From Lacrimispora saccharolytica (GTDB lineage: Bacteria; Bacillota; Clostridia; Lachnospirales; Lachnospiraceae): 64,000 nucleotides of DNA. This document shows, in pieces, positions 54,712-62,476 of this stretch; the stretch's first letter is position 1; every line of letters starts with the position of its first letter. Location of the stretch: NCBI GenBank assembly GCA_016899975.1, contig JACJJN010000009.1, positions 1 through 64,000 on the forward strand. The letters are read 5' to 3'. The notes beneath the pieces were generated by a model, which made no database searches, was not told the origin of the DNA, and saw only the letters and a program-made list of their open reading frames with translations. The position numbers and the translations under genes were made by a program.

Positions 54712-54755
54712 AAAGATCGCCCGGCGGCTGTTATAACGGCAGCTGGGCGATCTTT
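54712..54755. terminator. bidirectional terminator
   Basis: AAAGATCGCC and GGCGATCTTT with inner GGCGGCTG/CAGCTG stem; between the convergent hydrolase and PTS IIC genes. Confidence 0.8.
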
Positions 54756-54769
54756 AGATATTTGAGCGA

Positions 54770-55834
54770 TCAAAGACCGAGAGCCATATCGCCTTCCCGG
54801 ATCCATCCTTTCTTTCTCATAAGTTCAGAGAAGATCAGGGACAGCACAGCAGGAAGAATGAAGTGCAGCAGTATGATCTTTGCGAGCACGATGCCGGCTG
54901 GATCGTAGGCGATCATGGTTTCGTAAGTGGTAAGCTGTCCGACCAGTCCTGCGGATCCCATTCCGGAACCGGTGGCGTTGTTCTGCATATTTGTCAGCAT
55001 GGTTCCCACAGGACCGAGAATGGCGCTGGACAGGATTGCCGGCAGCCAGATCAGCGGATGGCGCATGATATTGGGTACCTGAAGCATGGAGGTTCCGATT
55101 CCCTGGGCGATAAAGCCGCCGAATCCGTTTTCACGGTAGCTGGCAACGGCAAATCCGATCATGTTGCAGCAGCAGCCGATGGTCGCGGCGCCGGCGGCAA
55201 GACCGGAAAGATTCAGGATGATCCCCAGTGCGGCAGAGCTGATCGGAAGGGTCAGAACTATTCCCATTACGACGGAGACGATGATACCCATCAGAAGCGG
55301 CTGCTGTTCCGTTCCCCAGTTGATAATGCTTCCAAGACCGGTCATGAGACGGGAGACTGGAGGACCCGCCAGAAGTCCAGCAGCGCCGCCAAAGGCGATG
55401 GTGACCACAGGGGTCAGGATGATATCCAGTTTTGTTTTGCCGGAGATCAGATGCCCGAAGGTAATGCCGACGAAAGCTGCGACGAAAGCTCCCAGAGGTT
55501 CACCTGGACCGGAAAAGATCACATTTCCGTCTACAAAGAAGGTTCCGGCGAGGAGCTGGCTGGCATAGCCGCCGATGACTCCGGCGATGGCGGCGGATAC
55601 CGTGACAAGAGAGCTTTCCCGGTATTTCACGGCGACGCCGATGCCGATGCCCGCGCTGGTCAAGGCTGCGGCGATCTTGCCGATCTGGAAGATCATATCG
55701 CCGGCGGAACCGCCGATCAGGGTGCCGATCTGCTGCAGGATCGTTCCGATAATCAGAGTTGCAAACAGGCCGTGGGTCATTCCGCCAAGGCCGTCGATAA
55801 AGATGTGGGTGCACACCTTTTTCAGAGTTTTCAT
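54770..55834 (-). CDS. stand-alone PTS IIC-like membrane protein
   Basis: 354 residues with about nine hydrophobic segments rich in Gly/Ala/Ile, of the PTS_EIIC_2 family (PF13303-type; IIC only, no IIA or IIB domain). Segments DGLGGMTHGLFATLIIGT and NPLGAF-like GEPLGAFVAAFVG are typical. Without phosphoryl-transfer domains nearby its sugar and coupling are unknown; it may work with PTS parts encoded elsewhere or as a passive carrier. I start at ATG 55834 (GGGAGGAC upstream). A promoter with a large inverted repeat precedes it. Confidence 0.82.
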   Translation of the reverse strand: MKTLKKVCTHIFIDGLGGMTHGLFATLIIGTILQQIGTLIGGSAGDMIFQIGKIAAALTSAGIGIGVAVKYRESSLVTVSAAIAGVIGGYASQLLAGTFFVDGNVIFSGPGEPLGAFVAAFVGITFGHLISGKTKLDIILTPVVTIAFGGAAGLLAGPPVSRLMTGLGSIINWGTEQQPLLMGIIVSVVMGIVLTLPISSAALGIILNLSGLAAGAATIGCCCNMIGFAVASYRENGFGGFIAQGIGTSMLQVPNIMRHPLIWLPAILSSAILGPVGTMLTNMQNNATGSGMGSAGLVGQLTTYETMIAYDPAGIVLAKIILLHFILPAVLSLIFSELMRKKGWIREGDMALGL

Positions 55835-55905
55835 AACTTGTCCTCCCATAAGATGATGTCTGCTGCGGAACTGTTGGGAATCCAACCAACATCCGAAACA
55901 GCTTG

Positions 55906-55974
55906 TTTACAGTCAAAGTTTACAATTGACTTTCCAGACTGTAAAAGTCTAGCATAAAACGAAAAGGAAATCAA
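55906..55974 (-). promoter_or_regulatory. promoter and inverted-repeat operator of PTS IIC gene
   Basis: Minus strand TTGATT (55974-55969), 17 nt, TAGACT (55951-55946). Directly downstream, TTTACAGTC (55906-55914) and GACTGTAAA (55937-55945) form a perfect 9-bp inverted repeat with a nested AGTCAA/TTGACT pair. Confidence 0.7.
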
Positions 55975-56091
55975 GTGAAGAATCGGGCAAAATGCAGGCG
56001 GGTATGTTGAAATTTTTGGATCATACTGAGAAAAAATCAAAAAAAGGTCGGAGGATATCGGGAAAAGTCAAAATTTTTAGACGCTTTCACA

Positions 56092-56120
56092 TTGACAGAC
56101 GGGGAAAATGGAACTATAAT
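56092..56120 (+). promoter_or_regulatory. promoter of initiator tRNA
   Basis: TTGACA, 17 nt, TATAAT: consensus on both boxes. Confidence 0.9.
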
Positions 56121-56141
56121 AGAAATATCAGAAGACAACAG

Positions 56142-56215
56142 CGCGGGATGGAGCAGTCTGGAAGCTCGTCGGGCTCATAACCCGAAGGTCGCAGGTTCAA
56201 ATCCTGCTCCCGCAA
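56142..56215 (+). tRNA. initiator tRNA-fMet (CAT)
   Basis: Anticodon loop CTCATAA on a stem with three G:C pairs (GGG/CCC), and an unpaired C1-A72 at the acceptor end, both hallmarks of the initiator. T-arm CAGGTTCAAATCCTG. CCA not encoded. Confidence 0.95.
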
Positions 56216-56278
56216 TTTTTGATGCTCTTTACAGTTTCCATGTCAGGTGGAAATGTAGAGGGCATTTCTTTTGTTTTT

Positions 56279-56313
56279 TATACAGTCTGCGCATTTGTTG
56301 CGCAGACTGTATA
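56279..56313. repeat. perfect 15-bp hairpin
   Basis: TATACAGTCTGCGCA, loop TTTGT, TGCGCAGACTGTATA. The core TCTGCGCA/TGCGCAGA recurs at 57717-57737 on the other side of the GltD-like gene. A possible terminator for the tRNA or the minus-strand gene, but without a good T-run. Confidence 0.7.
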
Positions 56314-56379
56314 AAAATATAGTGTCTTTGGACATCCATCTCGTCGCGAAGCGATTTTTCATGGGCGGATGCCGCAAAA

Positions 56380-56401
56380 GTTCAGCAGGCTGAAACGTTA
56401 C
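56380..56401. repeat. GTTCAG-type mini-palindrome at gltD-like stop
   Basis: GTTCAG, loop CAGG, CTGAAACGTTAC, overlapping the stop region of the minus-strand gene. Confidence 0.5.
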
Positions 56402-57648
56402 TGTTTTTCAGTGACAGTTTCTTCTTTTGGAAGACTCTGCATATAAGCGTCCATTGCCTCTGCAACGACTTTGAAATGTGCAACCGCTTCAACAACCGTC
56501 CGGGCGCCGTTCACTACATCGCCGCTGGCGAAGATCTCCGGACGAGAGGTATGTCCTTCCTCGTCAGTCAGAAGAAGTCCGCGGCTGTTGACATCCAGTC
56601 CTTTGGTGGTGTTGACCAGTTTGTTTTTCGGTCCCTGGCTGATGGAGATGATCACGCTGTCTGCCGGGTAAAGCTTCTCAGTTCCGGGAATCTGTTCCAC
56701 AGAACCGTCTTCCTTTTCCAGGGCATCAGCAAAGATGACGCCGTCATCGGTGATTTCCACCGGGATCTTGCTGTAAATAAATTCCACGCCTTCCAGAACG
56801 GCGTACTCGTACTCGTGCTTGCTTGCCGCAACGGTGGAGGTGCGGGAGAAGCACTGCAGAGAACGGACTCCTTTTCGAAGCGCCGTGCGGGCAACATCCA
56901 TGGCGGCGTTTCCGGCGCCGATCACGATCACATGCTTGCCCAGGTGGAAACTGTCAGGGTTGTTCAGGTAATTGATCCCAAAGTGTACATGACCCAGGGT
57001 CTCCCCTTTGATGTGCAGCGCGTTGGGACGCCACACTCCGGTTCCGATAAAAATAGATTTGTAGCCGTCGCGGAGCAGATCGTCAATGGAGATGGCTCCG
57101 CCGATGGTCGTGTTCGGACGAACTTTGATATCTTTCAGGATCAGATGGCGGTACTCGAAATCATCGAGAATGCTTTTGGGAAGCCGGAATTCCGGAATGC
57201 CGTAGCGCAGGACGCCGCCGATCTTGTCCTTGCCTTCAAAAATCGTGACCTGATAGCCCTTGCGCGCCAGAAGGACAGCGATGGTCAGGCCGGCAGGACC
57301 GGAACCGATGATCGCCACACGGATTCCATTGGACGGAGCAGGACCTTTGACCATTTTGGAACTGTAGGTACTGGAAATATAGTTTTCGATGGTTGAAAAA
57401 TGTACCGGAGCGCCTTTTTTTCCAAGCACGCAGTGGCCTTCACACTGGTTTTCGTGATTGCAGACCAGACTGCATACCGTGGTCAGAGGGTTGTTTTCAA
57501 AGAGCATCCATCCTGCCTCATCCAGTTTTCCGTTGAGCATCAGCTGGATGACGGTAGGGATCGGTGTGTGGATGGGGCAGCCTTTCTGACACTGGGGAAC
57601 TTTACAGTTCAGACAACGGTTCGCTTCGTCTAATACATGAATTGCCAT
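56398..57648 (-). CDS. glutamate synthase small-subunit-like NAD(P) oxidoreductase
   Basis: 416 residues of the GltD family. An N-terminal Fe-S domain has CLNCKVPQCQKGC (near 12-24) and CSLVCNHENQCEGHC; FAD binding at IIGSGPAGLTIAV (near 113) and NADPH binding at VIGAGNAAMDVA (near 255). GltD passes electrons from NADPH to GltB in glutamate synthesis; no gltB or nfnA is adjacent, so it may act with a distant partner or another acceptor. ATG 57648 has AAGGAAAG upstream; the frame further upstream is not conserved. Confidence 0.9.
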   Translation of the reverse strand: MAIHVLDEANRCLNCKVPQCQKGCPIHTPIPTVIQLMLNGKLDEAGWMLFENNPLTTVCSLVCNHENQCEGHCVLGKKGAPVHFSTIENYISSTYSSKMVKGPAPSNGIRVAIIGSGPAGLTIAVLLARKGYQVTIFEGKDKIGGVLRYGIPEFRLPKSILDDFEYRHLILKDIKVRPNTTIGGAISIDDLLRDGYKSIFIGTGVWRPNALHIKGETLGHVHFGINYLNNPDSFHLGKHVIVIGAGNAAMDVARTALRKGVRSLQCFSRTSTVAASKHEYEYAVLEGVEFIYSKIPVEITDDGVIFADALEKEDGSVEQIPGTEKLYPADSVIISISQGPKNKLVNTTKGLDVNSRGLLLTDEEGHTSRPEIFASGDVVNGARTVVEAVAHFKVVAEAMDAYMQSLPKEETVTEKQ

Positions 57649-57705
57649 AACATCTTTCCTTTCATAAGATGACCGCCGGATCTTACGAACCAATATACGG
57701 AGGTA

Positions 57706-57754
57706 TGAACAGTAACTCTGCGCAGTAAATGCGCAGACCTGACTGAATAGTTAC
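57706..57754. repeat. compound palindrome in gltD-like leader
   Basis: TGAACAGTAAC (57706-57716), TCTGCGCA/TGCGCAGA stem (57717-57737), CTGAATAGTTAC (57743-57754). It carries both the GTTAC ends and the TCTGCGCA core found downstream of the same gene, and lies in the 5' leader. Confidence 0.6.
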
Positions 57755-57766
57755 ATTCTATCTACT

Positions 57767-57795
57767 ATTGTACTTGGAATCGCTGAAAATGTAAA
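57767..57795 (-). promoter_or_regulatory. promoter of gltD-like gene
   Basis: Minus strand TTTACA (57795-57790), 17 nt, TACAAT (57772-57767). Confidence 0.65.
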
Positions 57796-57797
57796 GG

Positions 57798-57827
57798 TTG
57801 ACAAGTGAAAAGAGGATGAAATAAAAT
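57798..57827 (+). promoter_or_regulatory. promoter of sortase operon
   Basis: TTGACA (57798-57803), 18 nt, TAAAAT (57822-57827); divergent from and abutting the gltD-like promoter. Confidence 0.65.
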
Positions 57828-57880
57828 ATAAGAAGCAAAAGGCATTTTTTCAATGCCAATAACAGTTCAGGAGATAGAAA

Positions 57881-58687
57881 ATGGCAAAAAAAGGAAAGAA
57901 AAAATCAGGAAGTACAGCCGGAAAAATTCTCTGGAGGGTTCTGTTCGTCCTGGCGCTGTGTGTACTTGTTTTTTCTGTATATAATCTGATCCAGATATTC
58001 CTCTCATACAAGGAGGGCACGGATGAATACGATGAGCTGCGGCAGTATACGGCTGCTGTGACGCCGGCTGCGGAACAGCCCCAGACAGATGACAGCAGCA
58101 GTGTGGAGGAACAGTCGGCTCAGCCGCCGCTGACGGTGGATTTTGCGTCTCTTCAGGCGATCAATCCGGATGTGAAAGGATGGCTGTACATCGAAACTTT
58201 GGATATCAGTTATCCCATCGTTCAGGGAGCGGACAACGACGAGTATCTGCATACGACTTATGAAGGAAACAGCAACTATGCGGGATCTATATTTGTGGAT
58301 TATCAGAACAGCGGGGATTTTTCCGACTGCAATACCATCGTGTATGGCCATAATATGAAAAATCAGTCCATGTTCGGAAAGCTGAAATTTTTCAAGGAGA
58401 GGGAGAGCTATAAGGACAGTGTCTATTTCTGGATCCTTACCCCGGAAGGAAATTACCGGTATCAGGCGTTCAGCGCCTTTTATACCGATGCGGTAAGTGA
58501 CGCGTACACACTGTTTTCCGGTCCGGGAGAAGCATTTACCCAGTATCAGGCGGATATGGCAGCCAGAAGCGAGATTCCTCTGGAAGTTCCGGCGATGGAT
58601 GAAAACAGCAAGATTGTTACACTTTCCACCTGTGCGGCGAGAGATTCCTCTCAGCGTTTTGTGGTGCAGGGAGTAAGGATATCGTAA
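57881..58687 (+). CDS. class B sortase
   Basis: 268 residues: a basic N-terminus, one membrane anchor (about 17-42), an acidic linker and the sortase domain. Catalytic His is in VYGHNM near 149, Cys in TLSTCA near 250 and Arg in SSQRFVV near 260. It attaches or links surface proteins at the cell wall. No substrate with a sorting signal or pilin gene lies nearby, so its targets are elsewhere. Followed 24 bp later by the Sir2 gene. Confidence 0.92.
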   Translation: MAKKGKKKSGSTAGKILWRVLFVLALCVLVFSVYNLIQIFLSYKEGTDEYDELRQYTAAVTPAAEQPQTDDSSSVEEQSAQPPLTVDFASLQAINPDVKGWLYIETLDISYPIVQGADNDEYLHTTYEGNSNYAGSIFVDYQNSGDFSDCNTIVYGHNMKNQSMFGKLKFFKERESYKDSVYFWILTPEGNYRYQAFSAFYTDAVSDAYTLFSGPGEAFTQYQADMAARSEIPLEVPAMDENSKIVTLSTCAARDSSQRFVVQGVRIS

Positions 58688-58711
58688 GCGGACAGCTTGG
58701 GGAGGAGAAAA

Positions 58712-59437
58712 ATGGAGAAAATCGAGAGACTGCAGCAGATCATCAACCGATGTGACCGGCTGGTGTTTTTTGGAGGAGCGGGTGTGTCCACGGAGAGCGG
58801 AATTCCGGATTTCAGAAGTGTGGACGGGCTGTATCATCAAAAGTATGAGTATCCGCCGGAGACGATCCTGAGTCACAGTTTTTTTATGAGACATCCGGAG
58901 GAATTTTTCCGCTTTTACCGGGAAAAGATGCTGGTGCTGGATGCGGCACCAAACGCAGCACACAAAAAGCTGGCGGAACTGGAACAGGCGGGAAAGCTGA
59001 AGGCAGTGGTGACCCAGAATATTGACGGTCTCCATCAGGCAGCCGGGAGCCGGAAGGTTCTGGAGCTGCATGGCAGCATCCACAGAAATTACTGTATGAA
59101 CTGCGGTGCGTTTTATGATGCGCAGTATATCAGGGACACGGATGGTGTTCCGCGGTGTAAACACTGCAAGGGAATTGTGAAACCGGACGTTGTCCTGTAT
59201 GAGGAAGCCCTGGACCAGAAGATTATGGAAGAGTCGGTAAATGCTATTTCAGAAGCAGATGTATTGATCGTAGGGGGAACGTCCCTGGCGGTTTATCCGG
59301 CGGCGGGGCTGCTCAGATATTTTCAGGGAGAAGCGCTGATCGTGCTGAACCGGAGCGCCACACCGGTGGACGGCAATGCGGATCTGCTGATCGAAGAACC
59401 AATCGGGCAGGTGATGGCCCGGATAAAAGTGAGGTAG
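58712..59437 (+). CDS. NAD-dependent protein deacylase (Sir2 family)
   Basis: 241 residues. GGAGVSTESGIPDFRS near 22-37 and TQNIDGLH near 98 bind NAD, catalytic His is in ELHGSIH, and four cysteines (CMNC, CKHC) hold zinc. Removes acetyl or other acyl groups from lysines. ATG 58712 has GGAGGAG upstream. In an operon with sortase and DUF951 genes; the link between them is not obvious. Confidence 0.93.
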   Translation: MEKIERLQQIINRCDRLVFFGGAGVSTESGIPDFRSVDGLYHQKYEYPPETILSHSFFMRHPEEFFRFYREKMLVLDAAPNAAHKKLAELEQAGKLKAVVTQNIDGLHQAAGSRKVLELHGSIHRNYCMNCGAFYDAQYIRDTDGVPRCKHCKGIVKPDVVLYEEALDQKIMEESVNAISEADVLIVGGTSLAVYPAAGLLRYFQGEALIVLNRSATPVDGNADLLIEEPIGQVMARIKVR

Positions 59438-59439
59438 TT

Positions 59440-59622
59440 ATGAATTACGAAGTTGGAGATATTGTGAAATTGAAAAAGCCGCATCCTTGCGGCAGCAGTG
59501 AGTGGGAAATTCTTCGCGTGGGCGCGGACTTCAGGCTGAAGTGCGTCGGCTGCGGACACCAGATCATGATCGCGCGGAAGCTGGTGGAAAAAAATACGAG
59601 AGGCCTTCGGAAGAAAGAGTAG
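59440..59622 (+). CDS. DUF951 family protein
   Basis: 60 residues: YEVGDIVKLKKPHPCGSSEWEILRVG then RLKCVGCGHQIMI, a small zinc-ribbon-like DUF951 protein (segments given as GDIVKLKKPHPCGS and CVGCGHQ). It starts 2 bp after the Sir2 stop. In many Firmicutes it sits beside small-conductance mechanosensitive channel or ychF genes; function unknown. Confidence 0.88.
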   Translation: MNYEVGDIVKLKKPHPCGSSEWEILRVGADFRLKCVGCGHQIMIARKLVEKNTRGLRKKE

Positions 59623-59704
59623 AGTATGCCTGAATATGTGTTTCTGCAGTCTGCACGCTCCCGATAGACGGAGTGCCTGCAGAAAATTTAGCGGATAGAA
59701 CATG

Positions 59705-59775
59705 AAAACGGCGGACAGATATGGGCATCTATGGATCCTTTCGGATCCTGCCCGTGTCTGTCCGCTGTTTATTCC
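59705..59775 (+). terminator. terminator after DUF951 gene
   Basis: AACGGCGGACAG with CTGTCCGCTGTT in a long stem enclosing GGATCC-TTTC-GGATCC, followed by TATT. Confidence 0.7.
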
Positions 59776-59930
59776 CGCGGGCAATGAGCCAAGCGGACAT
59801 GCTTGCATGTCCATTTGGCGGTGCTGTGTGCCGGTGGCACACGGTTAGCGCTGACCGGAGCGGAGCGAAGACCAAAAACCTCGTGGTTTGCCGCAGGGTT
59901 TTTGAACCTCGCGTATTGTCGAAAGATTTT
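59776..59930. repeat. hairpin-rich intergenic element
   Basis: Three hairpins in a row: GGACATGC-TT-GCATGTCC (59795-59812), GTGTGCC-GGT-GGCACAC (59826-59842), and a looser CAAAAACC/GGTTTTTG pair (about 59873-59906). No ORF with a ribosome site. Looks like a complex repeat unit; it lies at the 3' end of the hydrogenase-rubrerythrin gene. Confidence 0.5.
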
Positions 59931-59932
59931 AT

Positions 59933-62026
59933 TTAATAGTTTTTCTTATGTACTTCAAAGTAGGACTGGCTGTAGCTGCAGACAGGGCATATTTCCGGAG
60001 CGGAGGTTCCCACATGAATGTGTCCGCAGACACGGCATTCCCAGACCGTTTCTTCGATTTTCTCGAATACCTGTCCCTTTTCCAGATTTTCCAGCAGCTG
60101 TCTGTAACGTTCTTCGTGGCGTTTTTCGATTGCGCCGACTTTCCGGAAGCGCTCTGCCAGGTCATGGAAGCCTTCTTCCTCGGCGTCTTTCGCCATACGG
60201 TCATACATATCGGTCCACTCGTAATTTTCGCCGGTCGCTGCGGCCAGAAGGTTTTCCGCGCTTGTTCCCAGATGTCCAAGCTCCTGATACCAGAGGCGGG
60301 CATGTTCCTGTTCGTTGCGCGCTGTCATCAGGAATAATTCCGCGATCTGTTCATATCCTTCTCTCTGGGCGATCTGAGCAAAGAAGGTGTATTTGTTTCT
60401 TGCCTGGCTTTCACCGGCAAAGGCTTCCTGAAGATTCTTTTCTGTTTTTGTACCTGCATAGGGAGAGGTTCCGGATGCGGACGGTACTTCTTCTAACTTT
60501 TCGAAAGAAGATGCCGGCTGTTTGCAGATCGGGCAGGTATAATCCTCCGGAAGAGTTTCTCCTTCATAAATATAACCGCAGATCTTACATTTCCATTTTG
60601 TCATTGCTTCTGTTCCTTTCTTTTTGTCATTCTTCGTTTCCTGTTTTTTTGTGCCTTGTTTTAAGTCCCCGGCTCTGCTGATATAAGCAGTGTGAAGCAT
60701 CTTTTCCGCCAGTTCACTAAGCGGTTTTCCATAGAAATCCAGGTAAAGCTGTTTGATTTCCGGATTTTCGTGACTGAGACGCAGGGTCATCTGCTCGTCG
60801 CGGCGGTACAGGCCGGCGATTCGGGCTTTGCGTACGTCGTCGGCGTCTGCTTCCAGATTTCGCGGCTGGCCTCCGCCGCCGATACATCCGCCCGGACAAG
60901 TCATCACTTCAATAAAGTGATATTCTTTTGTGCCTTCTTTTACGCGCTCAATTATCTTGCGGGTGTTTTGCGTGCCGTGTACGGCGGCTACATTGATCTG
61001 CATCCCGGCGATTTCCAGACTTGCCTCACGGATTCCCTCATAACCCCGGACAGGTTTCAGCGTATAGAAATCTTTCGGAGCATTTTCACCGGTGATGTAC
61101 GTATATGCCGTTCGCAGCGCTGCTTCCATGACTCCGCCGGTATTTCCGAAAATCACGCCGGCGCCGGATGCCTCTCCCATCAGACGATCGTAGGCGCTGT
61201 CTTCCAGAGACTGGAAATCGATGCCTTCTTCTTTTGCCCAGCGCGCCAGTTCACGGGTCGTGATCACATGATCCATATCACGCATGTCCGGGATTCCCAG
61301 CATTTTTCCGGCCGCGTTCATTTCCTGGCGGCGGATCTCAAACTTTTTGGCGGTGCATGGAGTCAAGGCGACATTGACAATTTTTGTCGGATCGATTCTC
61401 ATTTTCTTTGCGAAATACGTTTTGATCGTCGGTCCCTGCATTCCGATCGGGCTTTTGGATGTGGAGATGTTTGGAAGAAGTTCCGGATAGTAGGTCTCCG
61501 CAAACTTTACCCATGCCGGACAGCAGCTGGTAAACTGCGGAAGCGGCGCTGTCTTTTTGGTAATCCTTTCAATCAGCTCGCTTGCCTCTTCCACGATGGT
61601 AAGGTCTGCTGCAAAGTTGGTATCCAATACATAATCCGCCCCGAGCGCACGGAGAAGCGCAACCATTTTGCCCTGAACAAATTCTCCGGGCTGCATGCCG
61701 AACGCTTCGCCAAGAGCCGCACGGACGGACGGCGAAGTGCTGACAATGACTACTTTTTCCGGATCGTTGACGGCGGCTCTCACATCCGGGTATTCATACA
61801 CCTCCGTGATGCTCGCCGGCGGACAGACGTTGGCGCACTGTCCACAGTGGATACAGATAGCCTTTCCTCCCGTCTCCTCCAGGGTATAGGTCCCAAGAAC
61901 GCCGATCACATTGGTACATACCTCTTTGCACATTCCGCATTTGATACAAGTTTCTTCGTTTCGGCAAATACTCGGATTGTCTGTTTCAATCGGTACCCGC
62001 ACAGACAGCGGCAAATGCCTTGTCAT
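59933..62026 (-). CDS. [FeFe]-hydrogenase fused to rubredoxin-rubrerythrin-rubredoxin
   Basis: 697 residues in a single frame. Residues 1-70: two [4Fe-4S] sites (C27-C30-C33-C37 and C58-C61-C64-C68). Then the H-cluster domain: TSCCPAW (C168 proton relay, C169 ligand), TPCTAKK (C223), [25 protein letters not shown] (C376, C380). After a Lys-rich linker (about 455-474): rubredoxin (C480, C483, C498, C501), a ferritin-like di-iron domain with E-x-x-R and NEQEHARLW ligand motifs, and a second rubredoxin (CRVC, CPVC) to the end. Hydrogenase oxidises or makes H2; rubrerythrin reduces H2O2 to water. The fusion suggests H2- or ferredoxin-driven peroxide removal. An internal ATG at 60604 with AAAGGAA could also give rubrerythrin alone. 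Start 62026 has AAAGGAGAGG. Controlled by the riboswitch upstream. Confidence 0.93.
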   Translation of the reverse strand: MTRHLPLSVRVPIETDNPSICRNEETCIKCGMCKEVCTNVIGVLGTYTLEETGGKAICIHCGQCANVCPPASITEVYEYPDVRAAVNDPEKVVIVSTSPSVRAALGEAFGMQPGEFVQGKMVALLRALGADYVLDTNFAADLTIVEEASELIERITKKTAPLPQFTSCCPAWVKFAETYYPELLPNISTSKSPIGMQGPTIKTYFAKKMRIDPTKIVNVALTPCTAKKFEIRRQEMNAAGKMLGIPDMRDMDHVITTRELARWAKEEGIDFQSLEDSAYDRLMGEASGAGVIFGNTGGVMEAALRTAYTYITGENAPKDFYTLKPVRGYEGIREASLEIAGMQINVAAVHGTQNTRKIIERVKEGTKEYHFIEVMTCPGGCIGGGGQPRNLEADADDVRKARIAGLYRRDEQMTLRLSHENPEIKQLYLDFYGKPLSELAEKMLHTAYISRAGDLKQGTKKQETKNDKKKGTEAMTKWKCKICGYIYEGETLPEDYTCPICKQPASSFEKLEEVPSASGTSPYAGTKTEKNLQEAFAGESQARNKYTFFAQIAQREGYEQIAELFLMTARNEQEHARLWYQELGHLGTSAENLLAAATGENYEWTDMYDRMAKDAEEEGFHDLAERFRKVGAIEKRHEERYRQLLENLEKGQVFEKIEETVWECRVCGHIHVGTSAPEICPVCSYSQSYFEVHKKNY

Positions 62027-62109
62027 AAAATCCTCTCCTTTTCTTTTGAATTTTCGATTGTGGATCTTCCGCAATTGAATGATTTGGAAAAACAGGAATA
62101 AAATATAAC

Positions 62110-62140
62110 AAAAAACGGATAAAACATTCGTTTTATCCGT
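62110..62140 (-). terminator. riboswitch-controlled terminator
   Basis: Minus strand ACGGATAAAAC, loop GAAT, GTTTTATCCGT, then TTTTTTG. Its 5' arm is preceded by TGCAAC, complementary to GTTGCA at the end of the aptamer. Confidence 0.9.
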
Positions 62141-62180
62141 TGCACAATATCTATCGGGAAATCCGGTAAGATTCTATTAC

Positions 62181-62262
62181 TGCAACTGGCTGTCATTCTC
62201 ATGTTACATGGATTAGACCCTATAGCTTTGCGTCGCCATCTTTCGAAGGTTTTGCCAAAAAT
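62181..62262 (-). ncRNA. cyclic-di-GMP-I (GEMM-I) riboswitch aptamer
   Basis: Minus-strand RNA carries the GEMM-I landmarks in order: GGCAAAACC, GAAA tetraloop, GACGCAAAGC, TATAGGGTCTAA, and ATGACAGCCAGTTGC. These build the two-helix junction that binds c-di-GMP, with the tetraloop docking in a receptor. The aptamer's last strand GUUGCA can instead pair with UGCAAC next to the terminator stem, so ligand binding and antitermination compete. Inferred outcome: c-di-GMP causes termination and turns the hydrogenase-rubrerythrin gene off. Confidence 0.9.
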
Positions 62263-62284
62263 TATTCGGTTGTTTTCTGTTATC

Positions 62285-62313
62285 ATCAAACCATATTCTT
62301 CAAATTTTGTCAA
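62285..62313 (-). promoter_or_regulatory. promoter of riboswitch-hydrogenase unit
   Basis: Minus strand TTGACA (62313-62308), 17 nt, TTTGAT (62290-62285). The -10 is weak; start would fall about 15 nt before the aptamer. Confidence 0.5.
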
Positions 62314-62348
62314 GTATTTCTAATACTAAAGTATGTTTTGGTTAAAGG

Positions 62349-62418
62349 CGGACGAAAGTGACCAGGGGCAGCCGCCCGCCGAACACACATGCCATCGGTC
62401 CCTGTCAGCTTTCGTCCG
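62349..62418. repeat. palindromic repeat upstream of rpsF
   Basis: CGGACGAAAG (62349-62358) and CTTTCGTCCG (62409-62418) are perfect complements, extended by GACCAGGGG/CCCTGTC. The CGGACGAAA word also begins copy 1 at 183 and ends copy 2 near 1020-1030, tying the three together. Confidence 0.6.
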
Positions 62419-62447
62419 TTTTACCCAAAGAAAAAAATCCATAACTC

Positions 62448-62476
62448 TTGTATTTTTTTCGCATTTATGGTAGAAT
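62448..62476 (+). promoter_or_regulatory. promoter of rpsF-ssb-rpsR operon
   Basis: TTGTAT (62448-62453), 17 nt, TAGAAT (62471-62476). The 70-nt leader has a CTCCCT/AGGGGG hairpin that may be the S6:S18 autoregulatory site, not certain. Confidence 0.7.

Noticed and set aside
52707-54806. 699-codon minus-strand frame opposite the serine hydrolase
   Set aside because: Antisense shadow; low-complexity His/Arg/Gln-rich product and no start signals.
60692-62101. 469-codon plus-strand frame opposite the hydrogenase
   Set aside because: Antisense shadow; crosses the riboswitch-side leader and lacks a ribosome site.
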